Positions 46,704-59,067 of a DNA stretch of 64,000 nt are shown here, one piece after another. Within the stretch, counting starts at the first letter, position 1, and each line of letters starts with the position of its first letter. The translations under genes and the position numbers were made by a program. Source of the DNA: Endothia cerciana (taxonomy: Eukaryota; Ascomycota; Sordariomycetes; Diaporthales; Cryphonectriaceae). The DNA lies in contig JALRMH010000015.1 in NCBI GenBank assembly GCA_026119935.1, positions 1 through 64,000 on the forward strand, in the 5' to 3' direction. Below the pieces are notes generated by a model. The model did no database searches, had not been told where the DNA came from, and worked only from the letters and a program-made list of their open reading frames with translations.

Positions 46704-48482
46704 ATGGACGACATCACCGTACTCGAGCCTGGCGTGGCCAATGCTGAAGTCGCTGTGCCGGTGCCTCTCAATGAAACCACGGCCGAACAAAAGCCGAACG
46801 AGCGCACCTTTGAGCAGCTCGATGTGGCCGAGGAACCTCGCCAGCGGTCGCCGCTGCGCCTCTATACCATCTTGATCGCACTCTGCGTACGTCGCCACGT
46901 CTGAGACTAGCAGGTCTTTCATGAGAAGCAGTCAGCTGACAATTCCCCTCTTCAGCTCGAGCTGTTTATCGGAGCACTCGATCAGACCATTGTCGCAACA
47001 TCTGCGCCTACTATTGCTGCTGAACTTCATAATGCCTCCGGCTATATGTGGATCGGCGGCGCGTACCTTCTGGCGAACGCTGCAGCAGGCCCTATCTGGG
47101 TCAGATGCAGCGATATCTGGGGCCGCAAGCCGGCTGTCCTGGTAGCTCTTGTCATCTTCGCTGCTGCCAGCGTCATCACTGCGGCGGCTACGAGTATGGG
47201 CATGCTGATCGCAGGCCGGGCCCTGCAGGGCTCGGCTGGCGGCGGCTTGATGCAGCTGGTGAATATCATCATCGCCGACCTCTTCAGCATCCGCAAACGG
47301 GCGTTGTATATTGGTGCGATGGGCCTCGTGTGGGTGTTGGCAGGAACCACGGGCCCCGTGATTGGTGGTGCTCTAACGCAATATGCCAGTTGGCGATGGT
47401 GTTTTTGGATCAACCTTCCGGTCTGCGGCCTTACGTTTGTGATTATGTTGTTCTTCCTTGACGTTCACAACCCGCGTACAAAGCTCAGCGATGGCCTCAA
47501 GGCCGTCGACTGGTTCGGGTCGTTGGCAATTCTAGGCGTGACGATCCTCCTCCTGCTCGGCCTGGATTTCGGTGGGGTCACATACCCATGGGACAGCCCG
47601 AGAGTCATCTGCCTGATCGTCTTCGGAGCGGTCATGATCGGTTTCTTCTTCTATAGCGAGAAGCGTCTGGCCAAGTATCCTCTGATACTGCTCAGCGTCT
47701 TTAGCAAGGAGTTCTCAACAAACGCTGTCGCTATCGTTGCCTTTACACACAGCATGGCATCTTTCGGCGTGGAGTTCTACCTCCCATTATACTTTCAGAG
47801 CGTTAAGGCCGCCACACCCCTTCAAAGCGGCCTTCTACTGCTGCCAATGATCATAACTTGTGCTGCTGGAGACATATTGGGCGGGATAGCTATCCACCAG
47901 ATCGGCCGCTATAGGGAGCTCATCTGGGCCGGAACGAGCTTCCTAACTTTGGGAACGGGCCTCCTTATCATGTTCGGAACTGAGACAAATCTCGGGATGA
48001 TAATCGGCTTTCAAATCGTCTTTGGTATTGGCATGTGTCTTCTCTTTCAGACACCAACAATGGCCATCCAGAACAGCGTGAACCAATCCAACACAGCCGA
48101 CGCTACCGCGACTCTGAACTTCCTTCGCAACCTGGCAACATCGTTGGCGACTGTGATTGGTGGTGTCGTGTTTCAGAACAGCATGACCTCCCGCTCCTCG
48201 TTCTTGGCTGCCAGTGGTCTTGGCGAAAGCGACCTCAAGGCCCTGTCCGGTAAAGATGCAGCAGCAAATGTCGGCATCACCAGGACTATCGAGGACGCCG
48301 GTCAGCGTTTGGCGGTGGAAGAGGCTTTCGCGTGGAGCATCAGGAACATGTTTATCATGTATACCTGTATCGCGGCTGTGGGGATGGTGGCAAGCATCTT
48401 CGTCAAGCAGCGTCACATGAGCAAGGAGCACACGGAGACAAAGACCGGCATCGAGAACATGACGGAGCAGCAGAAGACTTGA
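46704..48482 (+). CDS. MFS transporter, DHA2 (14-TM drug:H+ antiporter) family
   Basis: Plasma-membrane exporter of the DHA2 group, which in fungi moves toxins, azoles or secondary metabolites. The substrate cannot be inferred. Exons 46704-46886 and 46956-48482 (phase 0, GTACGT donor, CTGAC branch) give 569 aa. An N-terminal hydrophilic tail of about 50 residues is followed by the DHA2 signature GALDQTIVATSAPTIAAEL. A motif-A-like GPIWVRCSDIWGRKPAV and the antiporter motif C VLAGTTGPVIGGALTQ are visible. WRWCFWINLPVCGL is typical of 14-TM members. No biosynthetic genes surround it, so a role in a gene cluster is not suggested. Confidence 0.92.
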
Positions 48483-49325
48483 CGTTACCTCGAAAGGCTA
48501 TCACAGCACCAGACTTTCACCTAACTCGGACACATGGCTTCCAAGTCGTATCTTGTTGAGTACGACGACTTAGACTTGGGTTCAAGGCTCCAACGGGCGC
48601 TCGCCTTCACATTCCGCAGAGGCTGTCCCAATCTCAGGCCATACCGCGGTGTTTTCCCCTGTTGATGAGCTCTTCGATTGCTCGCTGGAAGCCGGTCTCA
48701 GTTTTCTCAATCTCCAAGGGCTCTTTGACGACTTCGTGCAAGGCGTCACTTTCCCCGATCTGGCCCAGAGTCCGGCGGGTGCCAGAGAATGTCACAATGC
48801 CCTAGACATGGAGGCATATGTCCTTTCAGTCCGTTATGACTCGTCCAGAGAGAGAGTCGTTCTTGCGGGCCGCCACTGAAACAATGTCCGTGGGCCCCTG
48901 CGACAATTATTGGCACAAATTCTTCGATTATAAGGCACTCGGTCTTCAGTCAATCCCTTCCGCGGTGTCATCAGATTTTCGCCCCTTCTCCTACCTCTTA
49001 GCTCCTTGAATCCGTTATTCATCCATGGCAATACACGATGCTTGGGATGATCTTACTACGGATATTGCAATCGGCCTGGGAAACCAGGGTCGTGCCATTC
49101 GTTTTACTTGTTTCAGACTGAGTAAGCAGCCTTCACTTCTGTCCAATGCAATGTCCAATAACTGATGTGAATATACCAAATGAACAGACCCTCTCTTCAA
49201 CACCTGAATCTCGTTCTCCCTACTTCAATGCAACAGATCCCGATCGATTTCCTTTTCTACTCTCTGCCTATCCCAAGCCTTCCATTCCTGATCCGCTTGT
49301 ATCCTGCAAACGGCTCCTATATATG

Positions 49326-49357
<32 letters not shown>

Positions 49358-50477
49358 CCAATCTATTTTGCGTATCACCATATTGTGATACTCGACAAAT
49401 GAAGCCTCTGTCCGTACTGCTTTGCATGACCTGTATTGCTCCTGAATCCTGAAATAACCTTGTCCATGAACATGAGAGTCCCCTCGAAAGGCCGTGTACA
49501 TATAACTAATGTCGCAGGTGACCCATCGGGCAAACCATAGCGTATCACAATGTGCCAGTGCAATTGGTGTCGTACAAAGTGTAACTAACCACAAGACTAG
49601 ACCAGTGGCGGAAGCCGAAGAAATCGAAGAGACGACTGCGTAATCTTGGCCCTGGTTCTCTTCCCCACGGAATGTTTCCACGAAAAAGAGGAATGTGGTT
49701 CATTGAGCTCTTCCGATAAAAGTTCGCCTGGGAAAGGATACATAACGGGGAAGGGTGAGCCCGTGAGGCGATGTTCCCCCGAAGGCTACCCTGCATAAAA
49801 TACAATATGGAATGTGAGAGGGCTACGATGGGAAGATTGGCTCGCTTCAGTCAGGGTGAAAGCCTCAAGAGGGGTTGAGGGTGGTGCATAGGCGACGACG
49901 TGTGAAAGCCAAGTCGGACAGTCGCAGCCGGGAGTGGTGGTGGTGGTGGTGAGCCCATTGAGTGTCCCGGGTGGTGGTAGCGTGGCCTCCCTGCCTCGTC
50001 TTTTATGTCTGAAGCGCCTATCCTCGCTTGGCTATCTGAGCCGCGCCTAGCCTACTGCTTCAGCAGGATTGCTGAAGACCCCGGATATAACGTTATAATA
50101 CGAAATCTTAGGGCACGAATTGAGCTGCACCGACCACAGCTCTTCGACCCGGCCTGGGAGCTTCAAGTCGACACGTCATGGGCACCGAGGCGTTTCCGCT
50201 CACTTTTCTCTTGGTCCGTAAATTTCATGCCATTGGTATGAACCTCCGTTACACGCCAGCCGAAAAAGTGAAATGCAAAGCCTGACCGTATCTTTTAATT
50301 CCCGATCGTGCCATCAAGCCCGCTGGTCGCCGAGCCTCAGGTCTGTGTGAAGGTCTCGGGATCGTCCTGGAGGGTCGTCGTCTCTTCATGTGTGCGACCT
50401 TGTCCATTTTTTCGATTTCCGCAGCTGGTCCTAGCACGGTATTCCTTTCCACCGTCGACATCCACCGCCAAATCCGC
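48483..50477. other. intergenic spacer with AT microsatellite
   Basis: About 2 kb between the MFS gene and rpl23. Holds an (AT)14 tract, a (GGT)n stretch near 49935-49951 and a short protein-like minus-strand frame (48634-48801) described under findings. No gene can be supported. Confidence 0.5.
49330..49357. repeat. (TA)14 microsatellite
   Basis: Uninterrupted TA dinucleotide tract in noncoding DNA. Confidence 0.9.
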
Positions 50478-51527
50478 TTACATCACAACACCGGAGTTGG
50501 AGGCGATACGGGGCCACAGCTCGGCGGCTTCCTTTCCGACGGGGCCGGTGATGGCAGAGCCCTTCATCTCACCCTTGGGGTTGACGATCTGTAGATCCGG
50601 GTGTTAGCCTCCATCCTTGCGCATAGCTTTCCGATACTCCCAGAGGCTGGGTTTCCCCTGCGTGTATCTGATGAATCGGTCGTCAGATGGCACTCACAAC
50701 ACCAGCGTTGTCCTCGAAGTACAGGAAAACACCGTCGGTGCGCTTCCAGGGCTTGGACTGGCGGACGATAACGGCGGGGTGGACCTTCTTGCGGAGCTCG
50801 GGCTTGCCCTTCTTGACGGTGGCCATGCTGTGTAGAGCGCATTGTCAGTCATGTGTCCTGCGCATCCAGGGCGTCTTGTGCGGTGCAGGGAGCAGTCGTC
50901 GTGCGTGTCGTGGCATTCCATTTCTGTACGTAGGGAGACGTGGCGTGGCTGCTGGTTTCGGGAGTACGTACACCATGTCACCAACACCACCAGCAGGCAG
51001 TCTATTCAGACGGGCACCGATACCCTTAACGGAGATGATGTAGAGGTTTCGTGCGCCGGAGTTGTCTGCGCAGTTCATGATGGCACCGCTATGTACCCTT
51101 GTCAGTTCCCATCCTGGTTCCAGATCTGCGGAGTATGCTTCCAGGTCGTCCTTTCGCAGGCGACTTTTGGAATGGTCGGGGGAACATACACTGGGAGACC
51201 CAGGGTCATCTTGAGCTTGCCACCGGGGGCACCACGGCTGTGCAGACACCTTCGTCAGCGAAAAATTTCCCCTCTAAATCTGCTCGTCTTCATGGTCTGT
51301 CTGGTCCGTCTCTTTTGAATCGCCAAATTCCAGGCTTTGCGGGGTTTGACAGCTTCGCCATCGAGGTTTCTTGGTCGGTTGTCGTGCCTCGCACAATTTG
51401 CACATCGACGTTTTGAATCCTCATTCCGTACGACTGCGAAGCTCGTCTCCGCCCCGCAAAGCCCGAATTGGCGTCCGAATAGTCCAACCAAGGAACGTCG
51501 AGGTCGCACTCACGAGATCTTGGCCAT
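50478..51527 (-). CDS. rpl23: 60S ribosomal protein L23 (uL14)
   Basis: Universal large-subunit protein uL14, cytoplasmic ribosome. Five exons on the minus strand: 51527-51514 (14 nt, ATG plus four codons), 51237-51190, 51088-50972, 50827-50698 and 50588-50478. All joins keep phase and give 139 aa, the normal eukaryotic length. Conserved segments include GGKLKMTLGLPV, MNCADNSGARNLYIISVKG, LPAGGVGDMVMATVKKGKPE, VHPAVIVRQSKPWKR and GPVGKEAAELWPRIASNSG. Four introns in a 420-nt reading frame, with a tiny first exon, is a common layout for ribosomal protein genes in filamentous fungi. The 276-nt first intron is typical of such genes. An ATG in exon 4 (MATVKKGK) is internal, not the start. Confidence 0.97.
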
Positions 51528-52420
51528 TTTGAGTTATCGAAAGGGGTTGATCGGTATCGGTGGGAGGAGGGTGGCCGAGGTTCGAGTCTTTTCGTGGATG
51601 TCGTTGCCGTGGAAAACTGTAGCGGGTCGTCAAGCGGGAGAAATTGGGCGGGAATGGTGCGCTCTTCGCAAAATTGTTAGCGCTTATCGAGCGACGGCAC
51701 GTGCTGATAAGACTAGCTCCACCCATACTCTTTGATTTGTCAAACCCAGAAGCATTGAAGATCTGCTGTCTTCACATCTCACGAATAACGAACAGCGTGC
51801 GTGTCTGTTGACCTCACGCATGGTCTAGACAGACCAGAGATATGGCAAAGCTGTTCCCTCAGGCCCCGATGCCTCAAGAGGTTGTGGAGACATCAATAGG
51901 CTGGGAATGAAGCCCTCACGGCAAGGCTATGGCAGGTTTGGGAGAGCAAGTGCAGGTGCCAGCCGCTCATTCTTAGCCTTAATGGGAGCCAGGGAAGCTG
52001 TCATCTCTGGGCTGAACAGTATTCGTGGCGGGAAATATAGTGTTGACACTCCGACTGAGAAGGAGCGGTAGGCACAACGGCTTGCGCAGCCCTTTGAGAC
52101 GACGCTGCCACATCTAGATGCTCTCGTCATATTTGCGATCAACGCCTTCCTCCAGGAAGACTTTAGTAGGTCCTTTCTCCATACTGAACATCCTCACCTC
52201 GGCCATCATGCTACTGTCTGCTTCAATTGCAAGTACCCAGCGCACATTGGTCGTCTAGCAATCACCAGTCGTGCATGTAACCTGGGTCAGCATTCCGAGG
52301 AATCAAAGTCCTCTCTTCGACTAGGGTGTGGAAATTTGTGCTTGTCTCCTCCCCCCTGGCTTTCGCTTCTCGCTCTGCATCCCTCGCAGGTCAGCCGGCC
52401 TCTCGAGAAATATATGCGGG
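51528..52420. other. divergent promoter region rpl23 / secreted protein gene
   Basis: About 890 bp between divergent starts. No gene or clear element recognised beyond CT-rich leader sequence upstream of 52421. Confidence 0.5.
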
Positions 52421-54835
52421 ATGTCTCTGCTCATCAACATGCTGCTCTGTCTGGTACTCTCCGGCTTGCTCTTCGCCTGGCCGGCTGTGGCCCAGACCGA
52501 AACGGTTTATCTCACCCAGGTTCAGACCATCTACACTGCATGCGAATGCTTCGGTACTATGCCGTCCAGTCTTTCGGTGAGTGCCATGCGTATAACTTGA
52601 ACTCTCGACGCTGACATACCACAGCCGCTCCTGTCTCTGCCCACCGAGACTCTTGTATCTGTCGTCGGTGGTTCAAACTCGGCAGCCATTATGCCCACGG
52701 GCGCATCAACGACCTTGACTGGGACTTTCCCATCTTTCAGTGCCTTGTCCACAAGTCTCGCAACGGGGGCCGTATCCAGCCTCACGCCCAGCCCTCTTGT
52801 GAGCTCATCGGCCGACACTGCCACAGTCGCTTCTGTGGTGTCGTTGTCCAACGGCCTTGGTCCGCTACTGTCCTCGAGCACGTCAACGGCATCGACTTCA
52901 TCTTCCGCTATGCTTCTGTCGTCAATTTCTACGGACACAGGATCCACGACCATTCAAGTGATTTCATCTACAATTGCGCCCACAGCTGCGTCCTCAGTTC
53001 TGACAACCTCGGGGATTCCGGGGTCTTTGTCTGTCGGTCTTAGTCTCGTCGGCTCTAAGACGGCTCTTGAATCATCAGCCGCACTGATCAGCTTCGGTAC
53101 ATCCTCACCGGCTGTCTTCTCGACTGTTTTACCCTCAGGAATGTCCATGGGGACATCTTCACTGGCTCTCACAACGTACTCGACCATCTCTCTGAGCAGC
53201 GCCTCTTTGACGGGGGTGACTTTGCTGGCTCCTCGCTCCCCCACTTCTTGCTTTACGCTCCCTACGCCTGCGTCCTCCATGGACATGGTTGCCGTCGCTG
53301 TCGTACCGCTGGATGATTTTGACCTGAGAAACCCCATGATTCTCGCACTCGGCGATAACGGCACCACGCCACAGTACATCTCAGCTTTGGCGAGCGGTAA
53401 TCCTTACGTCCTGAATCTGTCGCCCGACAATCCCGTCACAGGTCAATTGGGACTACAGGTCCCAGGAGAAGATGCATTAGTCTTCGACGGGTCAGGCATG
53501 AGTCTTTATACGGGAAATTGCAGCAGTCTCACTCAGGTGCTAGTGGAGAATTTCTACAGCCAGCTCGCCTCCATGGCTGGCAGCGCGTCACCTCCCGGTA
53601 CCACTGCATCGCTTGAGAGACGCCAAAGCCCCTACTCGAGCACCTTCGATGTCCAAGTCGCGGTTGATAGTTACCTCAAAGCGCCTTACTTCAACCCCAC
53701 CCTCACTTTCGGCAACGCCCCGTGTACGCTCCAGGTCAGTACGATGGGTTCCACAACCGACAACATTACATGGTCTTGTGTCTATCCTCCGCCCACCGGG
53801 GGCGCCGCCTCCTGTGCGTCCAGCCTCGGTACTTGGCTAAATGATATGACTATGCCCTCAACGTCTCCTGGCAACACGACCGAGGTCTTGGCGACGCTCA
53901 GACCTTTCCTCTCACTAGCAGGTGACTCTATTCTGAACTTGTTTCCTGGGTCAGATCCAGCCCTTGGTCTAGGCTTCGCATTCATGCGACAGGCTGAGGC
54001 TGCTGCCAAGAGCGCGGTTGGTTACGTGGGGGCCTCGGCGTGTGAAGTCCTTCATGTTTTTGACTCGGACGATCTAGTCATTGAAGACAGTGGGCCTCTA
54101 GGTACTCAGACACTCGGCTCCTTCATGACCGCCCCACCACCTTCACTGGGCATCAATCTGGCAGCATCCGCGACACTAGCTATTACGGCTCTGCCGCCTC
54201 GCAAAGCAAATCCGACAGATAATTTCCTCAAGCAGATCGCGACAGACTTTAAATCCATCCTCGGGGCATTCACACATTGGCTTCATGGACTGCCGCTTCT
54301 GGGTGGCCTATTACCGCCGCACGGCATTATGGGTATGGGGGAGACCGGAAGCCCACTTTCCGCAGCCATGTTGGCAAGCCCAATCGTCACACTCACTTCC
54401 ACTACCACACTATCCACCCCGAGCATTATCCACGTCAAGATGCCGACAGTAACAGTGACGCATGTTCTCGGCGACGGGTGGTTTAGTCCCAGCACATATA
54501 TCGTCGGCCCTGGTACAAGTGCCGTACCACAGTTCCCGGAAGCTGCCTCCTCCTCGCCTAGTTCGACTTCCATCTCTCTGGAACAATACACACTTGACTT
54601 ATTGTCTTCTTCTCCTACTTTTGCCTCGTCACACATTGTTGACGATGTCGTTACTCGGCTTGCAGCTATGGCTGATGGCGATGCAGGCGTACAGACTGGG
54701 CGGCGATGGGATTGGCCTACCCCACGCAGCTCTGAGACTGGTACAACTACGACCGGAGCTTCGCTGGGGTACGATGGACATATTGTCTTGGTCACGACTA
54801 CTATTACTATTTTCAATGCCACTTCAGAGGCCTAG
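52421..54835 (+). CDS. large Ser/Thr-rich secreted protein, function unknown
   Basis: Two exons (52421-52576, 52625-54835; GTGAGT donor, phase 0, 48-nt intron with a CTGAC branch) encode 788 aa. A signal peptide is clear: MSLLINMLLCLVLSGLLFAW followed by PAVAQ, with the mature chain starting near TETVYLTQVQTIYTACECFG. About 200 residues of Ser/Thr/Ala-rich sequence follow, probably O-glycosylated. An ordered domain (about 220-360) includes MVAVAVVPLDDFDLRNPMIL. A dibasic LERRQ near residue 381 could be a Kex2-type site. A second, Cys-containing domain follows (CTLQVSTMG, ITWSCVYPP). No clear GPI or membrane anchor is seen at the C-terminus. It is probably extracellular or wall-associated. The family is not recognised. 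Confidence 0.8.
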
Positions 54836-55753
54836 CTACCATGCAAATCATGGGGGGAAGTTCTATGTGGGTGCTGATTCTGGACGCCATGGATTATTCT
54901 AAGCCGCCGCAGAAAATGATGGCAATTTTGGAGCGGTCTTCACAATGTGGATGACCTTTGTAGGGCAGTGTGGGAAGTACTGCTTGGTGATATTGAGATG
55001 CTTTTTTTTATGACAAACCATTGATATCGAATCTGACCAAGACTTACTGAGCCAAATTGTCTATCATAACTGACCCAACATTGAGGAGAGACTGCTGTGA
55101 GCGATATTTCAGGACCTGAATAGCACGGTAAAGCACGTAGAACAATGGCAGCGGCCAAGCTGAAATATTGAAGGTGTCCATAACTCAGCTGCCTCATTTC
55201 AACGGATCAGCCATTCTATGCTTGTCAGGATCTCTTTATTTCTTAATGTCTTCTAATTGCTTATGAGTTATACTATTATATATGTACATAGCATTTCTTC
55301 CCCCTTGCCTTTTTTTTTTTTTTTTTTTTTTTTCCCTCAAAAAATTCCTCGGGTGGGCGGTTGCTACCTGTAGTTGCTTGGCTCTGGCACCGGGTAGAGG
55401 TTATGGAGGGCATGTGGCAGTTGGTGAGATCGTTGACGTCTGGTAATTTCAGAAGTTTCTATTACTGCATTCATGGAACTCTGCCTCGACAAAAATCTCG
55501 TGCGAGTTCTTCCGATGCGGTCGCCGGCGGCTTTGACGGGCCGTGGCTGGGCCGATCGGCTGCGGGGAAGTGATATCGGAGCCAGGCCCGGAACGCGGCG
55601 ATGGCGCCATACTTTGTGTGTTGGCGTGAGCCGATACAATCGTCCAACAAGACCGAATATTGACTCTTGCACCATGACAAGAGGCTCCTGTTGAAGCGAA
55701 GTGTTCGAATCGAGCTGTGCATGTGTCTCGTGTGTTTCGAGACGGTAGCCAAT
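54836..55753. other. intergenic spacer with T24 tract
   Basis: About 920 bp between two co-oriented genes. Contains a T24 homopolymer (55310-55333) and an AT-rich 3' flank. No gene recognised. Confidence 0.5.
55310..55333. repeat. T24 homopolymer
   Basis: Twenty-four consecutive T residues. No flanking target-site duplication or upstream retroelement body was seen, so I do not call a retroposon. Confidence 0.9.
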
Positions 55754-56996
55754 ATGTCCTTCAAGTCCATCCCGATCTTAGACCTGTCCCGGGCGGATGA
55801 TCCGGCCACCAAGCCGGCGTTTCTGGTTGATCTCCGACATGCCCTGATGGAGGTGGGCTTTCTCTACATCAAGAATGTAGGAATAGCAGAGGACCTTTTC
55901 AAGAAGGTCATGACAGAGGGAAGGGCCTTCTTCGACATCCCTCTCGAGGAGAAGTGAGCCTCCCATCCCAACGCTCAGATCAGGCGTGGGCTCGAGATGC
56001 AGAACGGCATATTGACCATCATCCAGACTCAAGGTCGAGATGAAGAATGCACCATCATTCTTGGGCTACAGTCGGCTCTCGGCGGAAATCACAGCAGGAG
56101 AGGTAGATCATCGGGAACAAATCGACCTCTCCACGGAGCATCCCACACCCGAGGAGGGAGCCCCGAGATATCACAACCTCCTCGCACCAAACCAGTGGCC
56201 CTCTCCTACCGTACTCCGGGATTTCCGGCCCACATTCACTGAGTACATGAAGTTGATGGGCGCAATGTCCATCCGCTTCACCTCCCTCATAGCCGAGGCT
56301 ATCGAGCTGCCAGCAGAGGCCTTCAACAAATACTTCGACGCCGACCAGCAGCACAAGCTGAAGATCGTCAAGTACCCGGACGTTGGCGAGCTAGGCCCCA
56401 ACGCCGGGAGCAGGCAGGGCGTGGGCCCGCACAAGGACTCCATGCTCACCAGCTACCTACTGCAGGCGAGCCGCCACAGGGGCCTGCAGGTGCAGAACAC
56501 GCAGGGCCAGTGGATCGACTGCCCCCCTATCGATGGCACGTTGGTCGTGGCCATTGGGCAGGGGATGGAGGCACTTACGCAGGGCGTCTGTGCGTCCACC
56601 ACGCATCGCGTGCTGTCGCCTGCTGCGGGCGAGGGTGCGAGGTTCTCGATCCCGTTCTTCCAGGGCGTGAGAGGGGATGCGGAGTTTGCGGACCTGGAGG
56701 AGGTCGGCGTGGGGCAGGTCCCCGAGGCCGTGAAGGCGCGGCGCCGGGAAGTTCTGGAAGCGAACGGGGGCAGGCTGGACGACGTGGAGTTCACCTTCAG
56801 GGGAGGGGGTGTCGCGAAGACCTTGGGCGAGGCGACGCTGAGGAACAGGGTCAAGAGTCACCCTGACGCCGGAGAGAGGTGGTACCCTGATATCTTGGCA
56901 CAGATCAGAGAGGAGCAGAGGTTGGTCAGCGAGGCCAAGGGAACTGCGCAGCCCCTGAACGTAGAAACCCAGCCCAAGGCGGTGGAGGCGCACTAG
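55754..56996 (+). CDS. 2-oxoglutarate/Fe(II)-dependent dioxygenase (IPNS-like)
   Basis: Member of the DIOX_N plus 2OG-FeII_Oxy family (isopenicillin N synthase-like). Substrate unknown. Exons 55754-55953 and 56027-56996 (phase 2, GTGAGC donor, TTGAC branch) give 389 aa. The N-terminal DIOX_N motif is FKSIPILDLSRADDP with ALMEVGFLYIKNVG. The junction produces LKVEMKNAPSFLGYSRL, as expected in relatives. Iron ligands are seen as HKD in GVGPHKDSMLTSYLLQ and the distal His in ASTTHRVLSP, and the 2OG-binding RxS as ARFSIPFF. In fungi such enzymes act in secondary metabolism, gibberellin-like oxidation or flavonoid breakdown. No cluster partners are nearby except a methyltransferase about 5.6 kb away, which is not evidence of linkage. 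Confidence 0.92.
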
Positions 56997-59067
56997 GGAT
57001 GAGGCCAAACAAAGACAGCCTGAACGATCAGATGGCAGCCAAGTTTATTATTTCTTTATATTCCCTAAGAACGAGTCGTACCCAAAACGAGTCGTGAACC
57101 TCGTATCAGTGAGCGCCATTGGCTAAAGCAAAAAGTCCTCGCTCTCCATCGCTGGAAGCAGCACCAGTCTTCTTGTTATGTACTCGTCATCTCTGCCGTC
57201 GACAGCGGTAGCTCATTTGTTGTAAGGTCTTTCTATCATAGTCATGTCGAATACCTCACCGGAGTGTAACTCTTGGAAATGCGTCAAATAACTGTTTGGG
57301 CAACTCGTTTAGCGCGGCTCGGATCTCGACATCGGCCCGGGGCAGGGTTTTGTGGGAGGAGGGAAGATGGTACAGACCCGTTGGGACCTCCCTTCTGCTG
57401 AGGCAGCCAGAACATGAAGCAGGGTTTGCACATAATCCTCGTGTTGTTGGTGCCGAGTTGGGAGGTCGAGCCCTTCGCAGCCTTCTTCGCGTTTCGCTCG
57501 CGCCTCTGCGCAGCCTTGGCTCCCTGGCAAGTCGGTCAGCGAGACTGGCGGTGCGTCGTGCGCGGAGTTTCCGGGGATTTCTTGCGTTGCCACCACCCAT
57601 CCTGGGGGTTTTCTTTGGAAGAAAGTGTAGAACGGTGTTCCGGATCGAAATATATATAATTATATATATATATTTATATATTCGTGGTTGCTGTACGGGC
57701 TGCTTGCTTGAGGGGAGGGAGCGAGGGATGCAGATCAGGAGGACCTGGGCTGCAGATCAGGATCCGGGCTGTAGATCAGGATCTGGGCTGCCTCCTCATA
57801 TACGGAAAAGTTGGGGTGGGGCATCCTCCTTGGGTGCCACGGTAAAAGCCGAACCCGGGTACAATCTCGAAGCCATGAGGATGCTCCACAGCAACCGCTT
57901 ACTCAGTAACAGGCCCGGAGGTCACTGCGAGTTATCCCCGTACGGGTCGTGCAAGCCCTTCTCCATCCTCGCTCGGCACATCAAATCCTGGCCGTGGTGT
58001 AGCTGCCGCAGGCCTCAAATAGCCATTCCTTCTCTCACTCCAAGGTAGGCCAGGTCTCTCGTGACGAGAGCCGCACAGGATAACGATACCCAGAGTCTGT
58101 CCAAACTTTCGCTCGTACCTAGTAAGTCCCCTTGCACCGCAAGGCTCTAGGTCAGATCAAGGGCGTCCAGACCGCTGACGACATTGGCATGCCTGGGTGT
58201 CCCATGTCGATCATTCTGCCATAGTAGTCTTTCACAGGCGAGTTGGACCGTGGAAGGGTCATTGAAGCGAGAAAAGCTTCCAGAGGCCTCTTCATAACTT
58301 GAAGCATATAAATTTGACTGAACAAAGACAGGTTGTTCTAACGTCGTATGTGTTAACAATGTATATATTACCTGCGCAAACCCTAACCCCCTATCAGCAT
58401 CGCAACCAAAGATCTCCAGCCTCCTTTTCTGCGCTGTGTTATCAAGACCATAGTGCTGCTGCATTCTGCTGACCACTGACTCGAGGACACCGCATTACAC
58501 CCTAATATTACTCATCGGTCCAGAACACCACTGAAGGCGTGACAAATGCGCGAGCAGAGAGACGGCGCCAGGCTTCGCAAAGAGATATGTACTATGTATA
58601 CCATCTAGTTCTGTCAAGTCTGTCAGATCGGGTCCCTGCTCACGGCCCTGCTCATGAGCTTATTGGCAACGCTACTAGATAGTATGGCGACCGCCGTTGG
58701 CCTCCCCAGGAAAGAGAGTGGGGGGCCGAAGATGTGTAATTGACTCCGCTTCCATGCCGGGGTCATGCAGGTGTCGGCCACTCAAGTCGGAGTTCCGGGT
58801 TCGAGGGAACTGAAGTGGATACAACGCTGACGTGTTGGACCAACATTATAATTCCTGAGCAAGCTTCTACTTGAGATGTTGAACCAATATGCTTCCTCGG
58901 TAGCATTCTGCGCCGAGAAACTCGCATACTTCTAGGATGCGGTGAGTCTCTGGGCAGCAAGTGGTGTCTTCACGTCGGTGGGCTATCTCGTTTTGACACC
59001 CATACGACTAGTCGATCCATCCGTGGACACGACCCGGTCGGTTTGCTTCAAGCATTCCGGCAACAGC
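56997..59067. other. intergenic spacer
   Basis: About 2 kb. Contains an AT tract (57,650-57,680) and a short tandem repeat (57,724-57,795). Plus-strand frames at 57.3-58.0 kb run through these repeats and have no motif. A minus-strand 109-codon frame (58147-58476) has no recognised family. No gene supported. Confidence 0.5.
57724..57795. repeat. tandem repeat, three copies of a ~20-nt unit
   Basis: Three to four imperfect direct copies of GGGCTGCAGATCAGGATCC, with point differences between copies. Noncoding minisatellite. Confidence 0.8.

Noticed and set aside
50005..50241. 78-codon plus-strand ATG frame near rpl23
   Set aside because: No signal peptide, no family and no splice partners. 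Short enough to occur by chance.
55310..55333. T24 tract as the tail of a minus-strand retroposon
   Set aside because: No element body, reverse-transcriptase coding or target-site duplication was found beside it.
57296..58048. 250-codon plus-strand open frame downstream of the dioxygenase
   Set aside because: Traverses an AT repeat (Ile-Tyr run) and a minisatellite, and lacks any recognisable domain.
58780..58815. tRNA-like B-box (GGGTTCGAGGGAAC)
   Set aside because: The flanking bases do not form a T-stem and no A-box or acceptor stem lies at the right distance.
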